DNA from: Dialister histaminiformans
Lineage (GTDB): Bacteria > Bacillota > Negativicutes > Veillonellales > Dialisteraceae
Direction: 5' to 3'
Length of the DNA stretch: 64,000 nt
NCBI RefSeq assembly: GCF_900103425.1
Contig: NZ_FMXA01000005.1
Location: 1 to 64,000, forward strand
A program made the position numbers and the translations under genes. Under the pieces are notes generated by a model. It was not told the origin of the DNA and did not search any database. It saw nothing but the letters and a program-made list of their open reading frames with translations. This document shows positions 55,133 through 64,000 of this stretch, one piece after another. The stretch's first letter is position 1. Every line of letters begins with the position of its first letter.

Positions 55133-55780
55133 ATGAGAGTGACAAAAGCAATTAAGAAGGAGCAGTTGCGGCGATTGCAGGAAGTATATCGCGATGCCAG
55201 ACCGGCGTTGCATTATACAAGCCCTTTTACATTGCTGGTGGCTACTATTCTGTCTGCACAATGTACAGATGAACGGGTGAATGTAGTGACGGCCCGCCTG
55301 TTTCCACGGTTGGATACCCCGGAAAAGATGGTACAGCTCACACAGTCCGAGTTGGAAGGAGAAATCCATGACTGCGGGCTGTTTCGGAGCAAGGCAAAAC
55401 ATATTCTGGCTATGTCCCATATGCTCATAGAGAATTATGGCGGGGAAGTGCCTGAGGAGTTTGATGAACTGATTAAGCTCCCGGGGGTGGGGCGCAAGAC
55501 AGCCAATGTGGTACGCAGTGTGTACTGGGGGTATCCGGGCATTGCAGTAGATACCCATGTATTCCGCGTTTCCAACCGCCTTGGTCTGGCCAAAGGGTCA
55601 ACGCCGCTGGAAGTGGAGATGGGGCTTCAGAAAGTCATTCCCATAAAAGACTGGGGACACGCGCATCATTGGCTCATATGGCATGGTAGAAAAATATGTC
55701 ATGCCAGGAAACCAGAATGTGAGAAATGTTTCTTAAGTGACATTTGTCCGTCATCGACTGTACAGCATTCAAAAAAGTAA
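55133..55780 (+). CDS. nth: Endonuclease III
   Basis: A 215-residue DNA glycosylase/AP lyase that removes oxidised pyrimidines. ILSAQCTDERVNVVTARLF is the N-terminal family block, LPGVGRKTANVV is the helix-hairpin-helix with the catalytic Lys, GIAVDTHVFRVSNRL carries the catalytic Asp, and the [4Fe-4S] motif is Cys-x6-Cys-x2-Cys-x5-Cys (CHARKPECEKCFLSDIC). All catalytic residues are present. It is co-transcribed with trxB and followed by a terminator. Confidence 0.95.
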   Translation: MRVTKAIKKEQLRRLQEVYRDARPALHYTSPFTLLVATILSAQCTDERVNVVTARLFPRLDTPEKMVQLTQSELEGEIHDCGLFRSKAKHILAMSHMLIENYGGEVPEEFDELIKLPGVGRKTANVVRSVYWGYPGIAVDTHVFRVSNRLGLAKGSTPLEVEMGLQKVIPIKDWGHAHHWLIWHGRKICHARKPECEKCFLSDICPSSTVQHSKK

Positions 55781-55786
55781 ATAATG

Positions 55787-55819
55787 AAAAAGGCCTCTGA
55801 TATTCATCAGGGGCTTTTT
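55787..55819 (+). terminator. Terminator of trxB-nth
   Basis: AAAAGGCCTCTGAT pairs with ATCAGGGGCTTTT around a 4-base loop (one G-T pair) and is followed by T. Confidence 0.85.
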
Positions 55820-56024
55820 GTATTGAGAATAAAGATATGAGGATATAGGTTATGTTATGCTGGCTCTGCTACCGAAAGGCCGTGCACTTCAGTGCTCGTT
55901 TTTTCTAACCATTGGTTTAAAACAATAACTTATATGATATTAATTTAGCTGAAATTGCAATGTTATATAATTTAAATGGGATTTCAAGAAGAATCAGATA
56001 TTAATAAATAATATGTTTTGAACG

Positions 56025-56053
56025 TTGACCTCTGTCGTGAAGCATGTTATACT
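56025..56053 (+). promoter_or_regulatory. Promoter of lysA
   Basis: TTGACC (56025-56030), a 17-base spacer and TATACT (56048-56053), preceded by TGT as an extended -10. Confidence 0.75.
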
Positions 56054-56110
56054 TTCATCATTACATATAGAAGAAATTCTTGGTAAATTTATATGAAAGA
56101 GGTGCAGACG

Positions 56111-57367
56111 ATGTCTACAAAGAGTTTTCCATTAACACTGGAAGAATTAAGAAGAATAGCCGATGAATATGGCACTCCATTTCACATCTATGATGAACAG
56201 GGAATACATGATGGAGTAAAACGTCTGCAGAACGCATTTGCCTGGAATAAGAACTTTTTTGAATATTTTGCGGTAAAGGCGACCCCGAATCCGTGGATTA
56301 TGGATTCACTGAAGAGTATTAATGTCGGGGCGGATTGCAGTTCTCTGGCAGAGCTGGCCTTATCGGAAGCTGTAGGTCTTTCCGGTGATGAAATCGTATT
56401 TTCCTCTAATGAGACTTCGGATCAGGAATTTATTAAGGCCTGTGAACTGGGGGCTATCGTTAATCTGGATGATAAGAGCCTTATCAGCGATCTGAGAAGA
56501 CTGGACCTGCATCCGGACAAGGTATGTTTCCGCTATAATCCGGGACCGGATCTTGCGTTTGGCAATGATTTTATCGGAAAGCCGCAGGAAGCTAAGTATG
56601 GTATGACGAAGGAACAGCTTATGAAGGGAGTGGCCTGGGCCAGGGATGAAGGAATTAAGTATATTGGTATTCACACCATGGTTATTTCCGCAGAACTGGA
56701 ACTGACAGGACTTCTTGGTACTATTTCCATGATGTTTGATCTGGCGAATGAAGTGCGTGAACGTACCGGAGTTACGGTTTCCTTTATTGACTTTGGCGGA
56801 GGTATTGGGATCCCTTATCGCCCGGATCAGAACGGGGTCAATATTGAAGCACTCGGCGAAGGAGCTCATGAGCTCTTTAATCAGAAGATGCAGGGATTTG
56901 AGAATACCCGGATTTCCTTTGAATGCGGACGGTATATTACCGGGCCGCATGGATGGCTGGTAACAAGGGCTATTCATCACAAGAAGATTTACAGAAATTA
57001 TATTGGTGTGGACGCATGTATGGCTGACCTGATGCGGCCGGGCATGTATGGTGCGTATCACCATATTACAATAGCCGGGAAGGAAAATCAGCCAGAAGAT
57101 TTCGTATATGATGTGGTAGGATGCCTCTGCGAAAACAATGACAAGTTTGCCATCCAGAGACATCTTCCGGAAATCGAGAGAGGGGACTTAATTATCATCC
57201 ACGATACCGGAGCTCACGGACACAGCATGGGATTCAACTATAATGGCCGGCTTCGTCATCAGGAACTGTTCATCCGGACGGATGGGACAATTCAGAAGAT
57301 TCGCCGGAATGAAACGCTGGCCGATCTGTTTGCTACATTAGATTATCCTGGGTTGAAGAAAGAATAA
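56111..57367 (+). CDS. lysA: Diaminopimelate decarboxylase, divergent branch
   Basis: A 418-residue fold-type III PLP enzyme that makes L-lysine from meso-diaminopimelate. The PLP lysine is in FEYFAVKATPNPWIM, the glycine-rich phosphate site is FIDFGGGIGIPYRP, FECGRYITGPHGWLVT follows, and GCLCENNDKFA is the dimer-interface Cys-Glu motif. The usual HIGSQ segment reads IGIHTMVIS here, so this is a divergent subgroup; a related amino-acid or polyamine substrate cannot be wholly excluded. ATG 56111 is 6 bases after AAAGAGGTG; an ATG at 56093 precedes that site. With DapL in the window it fits lysine synthesis. Confidence 0.85.
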   Translation: MSTKSFPLTLEELRRIADEYGTPFHIYDEQGIHDGVKRLQNAFAWNKNFFEYFAVKATPNPWIMDSLKSINVGADCSSLAELALSEAVGLSGDEIVFSSNETSDQEFIKACELGAIVNLDDKSLISDLRRLDLHPDKVCFRYNPGPDLAFGNDFIGKPQEAKYGMTKEQLMKGVAWARDEGIKYIGIHTMVISAELELTGLLGTISMMFDLANEVRERTGVTVSFIDFGGGIGIPYRPDQNGVNIEALGEGAHELFNQKMQGFENTRISFECGRYITGPHGWLVTRAIHHKKIYRNYIGVDACMADLMRPGMYGAYHHITIAGKENQPEDFVYDVVGCLCENNDKFAIQRHLPEIERGDLIIIHDTGAHGHSMGFNYNGRLRHQELFIRTDGTIQKIRRNETLADLFATLDYPGLKKE

Positions 57368-57417
57368 AAAGACGCAGTCTCCAGTGTACTGGTAATACGG
57401 ATTCCAGGCGGATAAAA

Positions 57418-57462
57418 AAGAGAGAGGAAACAACAGAGATACTGAGGTTTCCTCTCTCTTTC
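57418..57462 (+). terminator. Terminator of lysA, first hairpin
   Basis: A perfect 14-bp stem (57418-57431 with 57447-57460), flanked by A and T runs. Confidence 0.8.
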
Positions 57463-57492
57463 TGTACCAGACCTATCATATAATAAAAAGTG

Positions 57493-57536
57493 AAAGAGGA
57501 AGAAATCTGAAGTAATTGGGATTTCTTCCTCTTTTT
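57493..57536. terminator. Second hairpin between lysA and fabK
   Basis: A perfect 15-bp stem (57493-57507 with 57520-57534) with T5 at its right edge and A residues on the left. It could end leftward fabK transcripts as well. Confidence 0.75.
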
Positions 57537-57580
57537 GCGGAACAGGGACTGTCTGTGCAGCCTTGACGGTCTTTGATATG

Positions 57581-57624
57581 GAAATCCTTTGCATTTCATA
57601 AGGCTGTGGAATGTAAAGGATTTC
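57581..57624. terminator. Third hairpin, next to the fabK stop
   Basis: GAAATCCTTTGCATTTC pairs imperfectly with GGAATGTAAAGGATTTC (57608-57624). No T run is present, so a role in mRNA stability is as likely as termination. Confidence 0.5.
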
Positions 57625-57630
57625 ATTATC

Positions 57631-58584
57631 TTATTCTTTAATAACGGTAGCCGCCTTATTCAGCGTCTTTTCTGTTTCAGCAACCAGTTCTTCCATGATT
57701 TCCTGCATAGGCTGAATCTTATTCAGATGGGTAAGGGACATGCCGGCCAGCACATAGCCTTCATGAATGTCGCCTTCCTGAACAGCCCGTCTGGTGGTGC
57801 CGCGGGAGAGAGCGCGCAGTTCATCGATGGAAGCGCCGCTGTATTCAGCTTCCAGGTAACGTCTGGTGAATGCATTGCGCAGACCACGGACACTGTCGTT
57901 TTTCGAAAAACCGGTAACGGTGGAATCCTTGTCACTGGCATGGATGATGGCTTCCTTATACGCCGGATGTACCTGGCATTCTTCAGAAAGAAGGAAACGG
58001 GTACCCATCTGTACACCGGAAGCGCCCATAATCAGCGCGGCGGCAATACCGCGTCCATCCACAATACCACCGGCAGCGATAACCGGTACTTCTACGGACG
58101 GAATGACATTTTCCATAAGGGCCATAAGTGTCAGCTTGCCATCATGGCCGCCGGCTTCCATACCTTCAATGATGATGGCATCCGCTCCGCGTTCCTGTAC
58201 ACGCTGAGCCAGCTTAACTGTTGGAACGATGGCCAGGGCACGAACACCTGCCTGGTGGAGCGGGGCGATATAAGGGGAGGCGTTGCCTGCACCGATGGTT
58301 ACAAAAGGAACTTTTTCATCGCACACCAGCTGGGCGATATCATCCTTGTTTGGAGCCTGAAGCATCAGATTGACGCCAAATACCGCACGGGAACCGCACA
58401 TATCACGTACTTCATGGATATAGTTCTGTACTTCATCTACAGTGAAACCGCCACTGGCGATGACACCGGCCCCGCCTGCGTGATAAATGGAAGCGGCTAG
58501 CTGTGATTCAGAAATATAGGCCATGGCGCCCTGGATAATCGGATAATCAATTCCCAATAATTCAGTAATTCGTGTTTTCCACAT
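57631..58584 (-). CDS. fabK: Enoyl-ACP reductase II
   Basis: A 317-residue FMN-dependent TIM-barrel enzyme that reduces enoyl-ACP in fatty-acid elongation, in place of FabI. The active/FMN segments are EGMEAGGHDGKLT with the catalytic His, AAGGIVDGRGIAAALIMGASGVQMGTRFL, and IIQGAMAYIS at the start. It is close to 2-nitropropane dioxygenases, but EAGGHxG and length favour FabK. It stands alone, without fab neighbours. FAPR- or FabT-type sites are not evident upstream. Confidence 0.9.
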   Translation of the reverse strand: MWKTRITELLGIDYPIIQGAMAYISESQLAASIYHAGGAGVIASGGFTVDEVQNYIHEVRDMCGSRAVFGVNLMLQAPNKDDIAQLVCDEKVPFVTIGAGNASPYIAPLHQAGVRALAIVPTVKLAQRVQERGADAIIIEGMEAGGHDGKLTLMALMENVIPSVEVPVIAAGGIVDGRGIAAALIMGASGVQMGTRFLLSEECQVHPAYKEAIIHASDKDSTVTGFSKNDSVRGLRNAFTRRYLEAEYSGASIDELRALSRGTTRRAVQEGDIHEGYVLAGMSLTHLNKIQPMQEIMEELVAETEKTLNKAATVIKE

Positions 58585-58956
58585 AAGTTAATATATGTTC
58601 CTTTCTCGTTGGTTCATGTTGCTTTTAAATGGTATAAAACAATGTATTGTTGTATATTGGACGTACCATGCATAGATATATATGCAATGAGTCGAACGTT
58701 ATTATTATATAAAACGCGCGGCAGGTAATGCAAGCCGGATGGATTGGCAGTCAAACGGAAGTTCCGGAAGGGGAAGAGGTGTGATAAAGAGTACAGAAAG
58801 AATAATTAAGTAGACACATCAATATGATTAATAGATTAAAGTACACTTATTTTTTATAAAAGCTATACTGGTATTGAGAACGAAAGGATGCTGTGATATA
58901 CTAATGTCAGGATTTTTATCACACAGTATAAATGAGACAGCCATGTTAAGGAGAAA
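58585..58956. promoter_or_regulatory. Divergent control region of fabK and cggR with repeated TGTGATA elements
   Basis: On the right, TTGAGA (58874-58879), a 17-base spacer and TATACT (58897-58902) form the cggR promoter. TGTGATA occurs at 58780-58786 and at 58892-58898, just before and touching the -10 box; its inverse TATCACA is at 58917-58923, near the start point. The pair over the promoter, 18 bases apart, is a likely CggR operator. On the left, small palindromes (TGCATA/TATGCA near 58673-58690; ACAAT/ATTGT near 58639-58650) precede fabK. Confidence 0.6.
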
Positions 58957-60000
58957 ATGATGCGTGATGATTCATTGCTTTTGATACTTGTGCCAGAACT
59001 GGCACAGGTTACGCAGGAAAGATACAATATTCTTCACCAGATTTCTCTGCTTAGCCCGGTGGGAAGACATCTGCTTGCTGTATCTACTAAGTTATCAGAA
59101 TCCGCAGTGCGGACCCATCTGACCATTATGGCAGAACAGGGACTGGTAGAGGTGCGGCCAAATGGGATCAGCCTGTCACGTAAGGGAGAAACTCTGCTTA
59201 CGTCATTTTCTGATGCTCTGTATAAAGATCCGACACTGGAAGATATGGAAAAACGCCTGCAATCGCTGCTTTCCATGGAGAGGGTAGTGATAGTACGCGG
59301 CGATTCCGATGCTTCAGGAGCAGTAAAGGCCAATCTTGGATGCCGGATGGCGCAGGAACTGACAAAGGTCGTGCGCGATGAAAGTATTCTGGCTGTAGGC
59401 GGAGGGGAGACCCTGTCGCTTATGACCGACGCTCTTCCGGAGATTCATTCTCCGATTTCCATGAGGCTTACTGTAGTGCCGGCCAGGGGCGGATTTGGTG
59501 CAGAAATTAAGTACCAGGCGAACCTCATTGCGGCCAGAACAGCGGAAAAGCTGGGAGGAACCTATAAACTGCTCCATGTACCTGATGGAATCAGTCCAGG
59601 GCTCATCCGGCAGATTCGGAATGAATCCCCGGAAACGGCGGAAGTGGAATCCCTGATTCATCGGGCGGATATCCTCGCTATAACCATTAACGGAGCGAGA
59701 GATATGGCCAAGGTTCATCAGCTCCCTCTGGATGTATGTGAAAGACTGCATGAAGAAGGAGTCTGCGGAGAAGCGCTGGGGGTGTATGCGGACATTCACG
59801 GGAAAGTGCTGTATCGCATGTATAACCTGGGAATATCTGCAGATGAATTAAGTTCAGTGTCTAATGTACTGATTGCGGCCGGCGGGTCGCACAAGGCAAG
59901 GGCTATTCTGTCAATGGCCAGGGCTGGCGCCCGTGGCGTACTGATCACAGACGAAGGCGCAGCGAAAGCTATACTGGAATTGACTGAAAATAATAATTAA
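58957..60000 (+). CDS. cggR: Central glycolytic genes regulator
   Basis: A 347-residue SorC/DeoR-type repressor. An N-terminal winged helix (LLSPVGRHLLAVSTKLSESAVRTHLTIMAEQGLVEVRPNGISLSRKGE) is followed by a sugar-phosphate-binding domain with AVGGGETLSLM, VVPARGGFGAEIKYQANLIAARTAEKLGG and the closing IAAGGSHKARAIL. In Bacillus, CggR represses the gapA operon until fructose 1,6-bisphosphate binds. Here it is the first gene of cggR-gapA-pgk-tpiA-eno, and TGTGATA/TATCACA elements overlap its promoter. AAGGAG precedes the ATG; a second ATG follows at once. Confidence 0.92.
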   Translation: MMRDDSLLLILVPELAQVTQERYNILHQISLLSPVGRHLLAVSTKLSESAVRTHLTIMAEQGLVEVRPNGISLSRKGETLLTSFSDALYKDPTLEDMEKRLQSLLSMERVVIVRGDSDASGAVKANLGCRMAQELTKVVRDESILAVGGGETLSLMTDALPEIHSPISMRLTVVPARGGFGAEIKYQANLIAARTAEKLGGTYKLLHVPDGISPGLIRQIRNESPETAEVESLIHRADILAITINGARDMAKVHQLPLDVCERLHEEGVCGEALGVYADIHGKVLYRMYNLGISADELSSVSNVLIAAGGSHKARAILSMARAGARGVLITDEGAAKAILELTENNN

Positions 60001-60014
60001 CAGGAGAGATAACT

Positions 60015-61031
60015 ATGACTAAGACTAAAGTAGGAATTAACGGATTTGGCAGAATCGGCAGACTGGTATTTCGCGGGATGCTGGAAAGAGATGATCTGGA
60101 AGTAGTAGCTATCAACAATCCAAGCGGCGCAGCTAATGCGGCATATCTTCTCAAGTATGATACAGTGCATGGCCGTCTGGACAGAGAGGTAATCGTAGAT
60201 GGAGATACACTGATCGTTGATGGAAGACGCGTAGCTGTACTTCATGACAGAGATCCGGAAAATCTGGACTGGTCCTCCTATGATGTCGAAATCGTTGTTG
60301 AATCCACAGGCAAACTGAAAGATAAGGCCAGCGCGTCCAAGCACATCCGCGGCACAGTAAAGAAGGTTATTATCACTGCACCGGGCAAGGATGAAGATGC
60401 AACCATCGTTATGGGTGTAAATGAAGAAATCTATAATCCGGAAAATCACTCCATCATTTCCAATGCTTCCTGCACCACAAACTGCCTGGCACCGGTTGTC
60501 AAGGTACTGAATAATACCTTTGGTATCAGAAGAGGCCTTATGACCACCGTTCACTCCTATACCAATGACCAGGCTATTCTGGATAAGAACCACAAGAAGG
60601 ATGCAAGAAGAGGCCGTGCAGGGGCAGAAAACATTATTCCAACCAGCACCGGCGCCGCTAAGGCCATTGGTCTTGTTATTCCGTCCATGAAGGGCAAGCT
60701 TAACGGTCTGTCCATCCGTGTACCAACCCCGGATGTTTCCCTGGTCGATCTGGTATGCGAACTTAACGTAGACGAAGTAACCAAGGAAGAAATCAACGCA
60801 GCACTTAAGTCGGCCAGCGAAAATGAAATGAAGGGAATTCTCGGATATACCGACGAACCATTGGTATCCAGCGACTTCCGCGGAACCAATGAATCCTCCA
60901 CCGTGGATTCTTCCCTGACCATGGTCATGGATAAGAACCTGGTTAAGGTTATTGCCTGGTATGATAACGAATGGGGCTATTCAGAAAGAACCATTGATCT
61001 GGTAGCTTATGTGGCATCGAAAGGACTTTGA
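60015..61031 (+). CDS. gapA: Glyceraldehyde-3-phosphate dehydrogenase
   Basis: A 338-residue glycolytic enzyme that oxidises glyceraldehyde 3-phosphate to 1,3-bisphosphoglycerate. GINGFGRIGRLVFR is the NAD-binding start, SNASCTTNCLAPVVK holds the catalytic Cys, HSYTNDQ the catalytic His, and WYDNEWGYSERTIDLV is the C-terminal signature. CAGGAGA lies before the ATG, 14 bases after cggR. The TGA overlaps an upstream in-frame TTG of pgk. Confidence 0.97.
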   Translation: MTKTKVGINGFGRIGRLVFRGMLERDDLEVVAINNPSGAANAAYLLKYDTVHGRLDREVIVDGDTLIVDGRRVAVLHDRDPENLDWSSYDVEIVVESTGKLKDKASASKHIRGTVKKVIITAPGKDEDATIVMGVNEEIYNPENHSIISNASCTTNCLAPVVKVLNNTFGIRRGLMTTVHSYTNDQAILDKNHKKDARRGRAGAENIIPTSTGAAKAIGLVIPSMKGKLNGLSIRVPTPDVSLVDLVCELNVDEVTKEEINAALKSASENEMKGILGYTDEPLVSSDFRGTNESSTVDSSLTMVMDKNLVKVIAWYDNEWGYSERTIDLVAYVASKGL

Positions 61032-61033
61032 TC

Positions 61034-62226
61034 ATGAATAAGAAGACCATTTATGACATTCCTGTAAACGGAAAAAAAGTATATGTTCGCGTAGATTACA
61101 ATGTTCCTCATGATGAACAGGGGAATATTCTGGATGACAGAAGAATCCGTTCCACCCTTCCGACAATCAACTATCTGCTGGAACATGGGGCAGCGGTTAT
61201 TCTGGCCAGCCATATGGGACGTCCGAAAGGACAGATTAAGCCGGACCTTTCTCTGAAGCCAGTAGCTGCCAGATTGTCTGAACTCCTGGGCAGAGAAGTC
61301 AAGTTCGCACCATCATGCGTTGGGGAAGAAACCCGTCAGATGAAAAAGGCACTCAAGCCGGGAGAAGTACTTCTTCTTGAAAATCTTCGCTTTGAAAAAG
61401 GAGAAGAAAGGAATGATGAGGACTTCGCAAGAGAACTGGCTGAAGGCTGCGATGTAGCAGTAAATGATGCGTTCGGTTCCTCCCACCGTTCCCATGCATC
61501 CATTGTGGGTGTAGGACATATCCTTCCTATGGTGTCCGGCCTTCTTATGAAAAAGGAAATTGACTTCCTCGGCGGAGTCATTGATCATCCGGTACGTCCG
61601 TTTGCGGCCATCATCGGCGGCGCTAAGATCAGCGACAAGATTCATGTCATTGCCAATCTCATGGAAAAGGCGGATGTCATCCTCATCGGTGGCGGCATGG
61701 CCAACACATTTGTGGCAGCGGAAGGCTACGATATGGGTAAGTCCCTCCAGGACAGAGACAGATTTGATCTGGCTAATGAACTGCGTGAACGGGCTAAGAA
61801 GCTCGGGTCCCACATTATGCTTCCGGTAGATTTTATGGCCGGTGATTCCTTCTCGGAAAAGGCAAAGACCCGTGTACTGACCGCAGAAGAATTCGGAGAT
61901 CCATGGATGGCTCTGGATATCGGACCGCGTACCATTGAACTGTATGTAGAAACATTAAAGAAGATGAAGACCGTAGTATGGAATGGCCCGATGGGTGTAT
62001 TTGAAATGAAGCCATTCGCTAAGGGAACCTATGCTATTGCCAATGCGGTGGCTAATCTGGATGCTACCACAGTTATTGGCGGCGGCGAATCCGCAGCGGT
62101 AGTGGATCAGATGGGGATCGGAGATAAATTCTCCCATGTTTCCACCGGCGGCGGCGCCTCCCTGGAAATGCTCGAAGGTATGATTCTCCCTGGTGTAGCT
62201 ATCCTTGCTGATAAGGAGGAAGCTCG

Positions 62227-62230
<4 letters not shown>
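61034..62230 (+). CDS. pgk: Phosphoglycerate kinase
   Basis: A 398-residue kinase that transfers phosphate from 1,3-bisphosphoglycerate to ADP. KVYVRVDYNVPHD is the N-terminal signature, ASHMGRPKG and LLENLRFEKGEE bind the substrate, and VVWNGPMGVFEMKPFAKGT with IGGGESAAVV binds nucleotide. I choose ATG 61034, 8 bases after AAGGA. The stop overlaps the TTG start of tpiA (TTGA). Confidence 0.97.

Positions 62231-64000
<1,770 letters not shown>

Larger units (their letters stand above)
55781..56110. other. Intergenic region with terminator and lysA promoter
   Basis: About 330 bases. The terminator of nth is at 55787-55819 and the promoter of lysA at 56025-56053. Between them the DNA is AT-rich; a weak GCAC-TTCA-GTGC hairpin followed by T6 (about 55882-55905) could end a short transcript. 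No gene is recognised. Confidence 0.55.

Noticed and set aside
58892-58923. CRP/FNR-type site (TGTGA...TCACA) at cggR
   Set aside because: The half-sites are 18 bases apart instead of the 6 needed for CRP, and the position suits a repressor; CggR is the simpler reading.

Overview
The window reads as a chromosomal core region of a Firmicute (Bacillota), most likely one of the Negativicutes close to Dialister/Veillonellaceae. This is inferred from gene content and order: ctsR-mcsA-mcsB-clpC, a CggR-led glycolytic operon, FabK as enoyl reductase, a Bacillus-type bifunctional Rel, DapL plus a divergent LysA for the meso-diaminopimelate/lysine route, and an ftsK-rodZ-rimO-cinA-recA-recX block. No rRNA and no outer-membrane gene lies in the window, so the exact taxon stays open. 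There is no prophage, CRISPR array or intact insertion sequence. Most genes lie on the + strand in short operons, each with a good AGGAGG-type ribosome site and separated by clear hairpin terminators.

Layout. 1-11.2 kb is the accessory part, with genes on both strands: a B3/B4-domain protein, a cupin, the AmmeMemoRadiSam pair (a LigB/AMMECR1 fusion and its radical SAM partner), a secreted DUF4127 protein, a TRIC-type channel, rhodanese-tadA-tRNA-Ser(CGA), a lone bioD with a BirA-like operator, and a lactate-oxidase-like flavoenzyme next to a MarR regulator. 11.4-22.3 kb holds a YbjN protein, then recJ-rel-dtd-metallohydrolase-AI2E-fur and hisS-aspS. A 6S RNA fills the gap before ftsK. 22.7-30.7 kb is ftsK-rodZ-(solute-binding protein)-rimO-cinA-recA-recX. 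31-41 kb carries the heat-shock/protein-quality operon ctsR-mcsA-mcsB-clpC, then radA, a PIN/TRAM protein, a fused ispDF and gltX. 41.3-49.6 kb has a two-gene amino-acid ABC transporter, a gene-free hairpin-rich stretch, glpX, lepB, dapL, ychF, an sfsA-DUF123 fusion and lgt. 49.9-58.6 kb has leuS, a TGS/uridine-kinase fusion, trxB, nth, lysA and fabK. The window ends in cggR-gapA-pgk-tpiA-eno; eno is cut off by the window edge.

How the genes work together. Stringent response (Rel), tRNA charging and proofreading (hisS, aspS, gltX, leuS, dtd, tadA) and DNA repair (recJ, recA, recX, radA, nth) dominate. Lower glycolysis (cggR operon) and gluconeogenic fructose-bisphosphatase (glpX) are both present.

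The most striking observation is McsB. By ungapped comparison with the remembered Bacillus protein it has lost most residues needed for arginine phosphorylation, including the CPTN block, the arginines that hold ATP phosphates, and Glu212. CtsR, McsA and the phosphoarginine-receptor glutamates of ClpC all look intact. This suggests a pseudokinase version of the McsB/ClpC system. Other points worth a look are the SfsA-DUF123 fusion, the BirA-like and CggR-like operators, the hairpin cluster at 42.8-43.3 kb, and an orphan membrane-anchored binding protein inside the ftsK-recA block.
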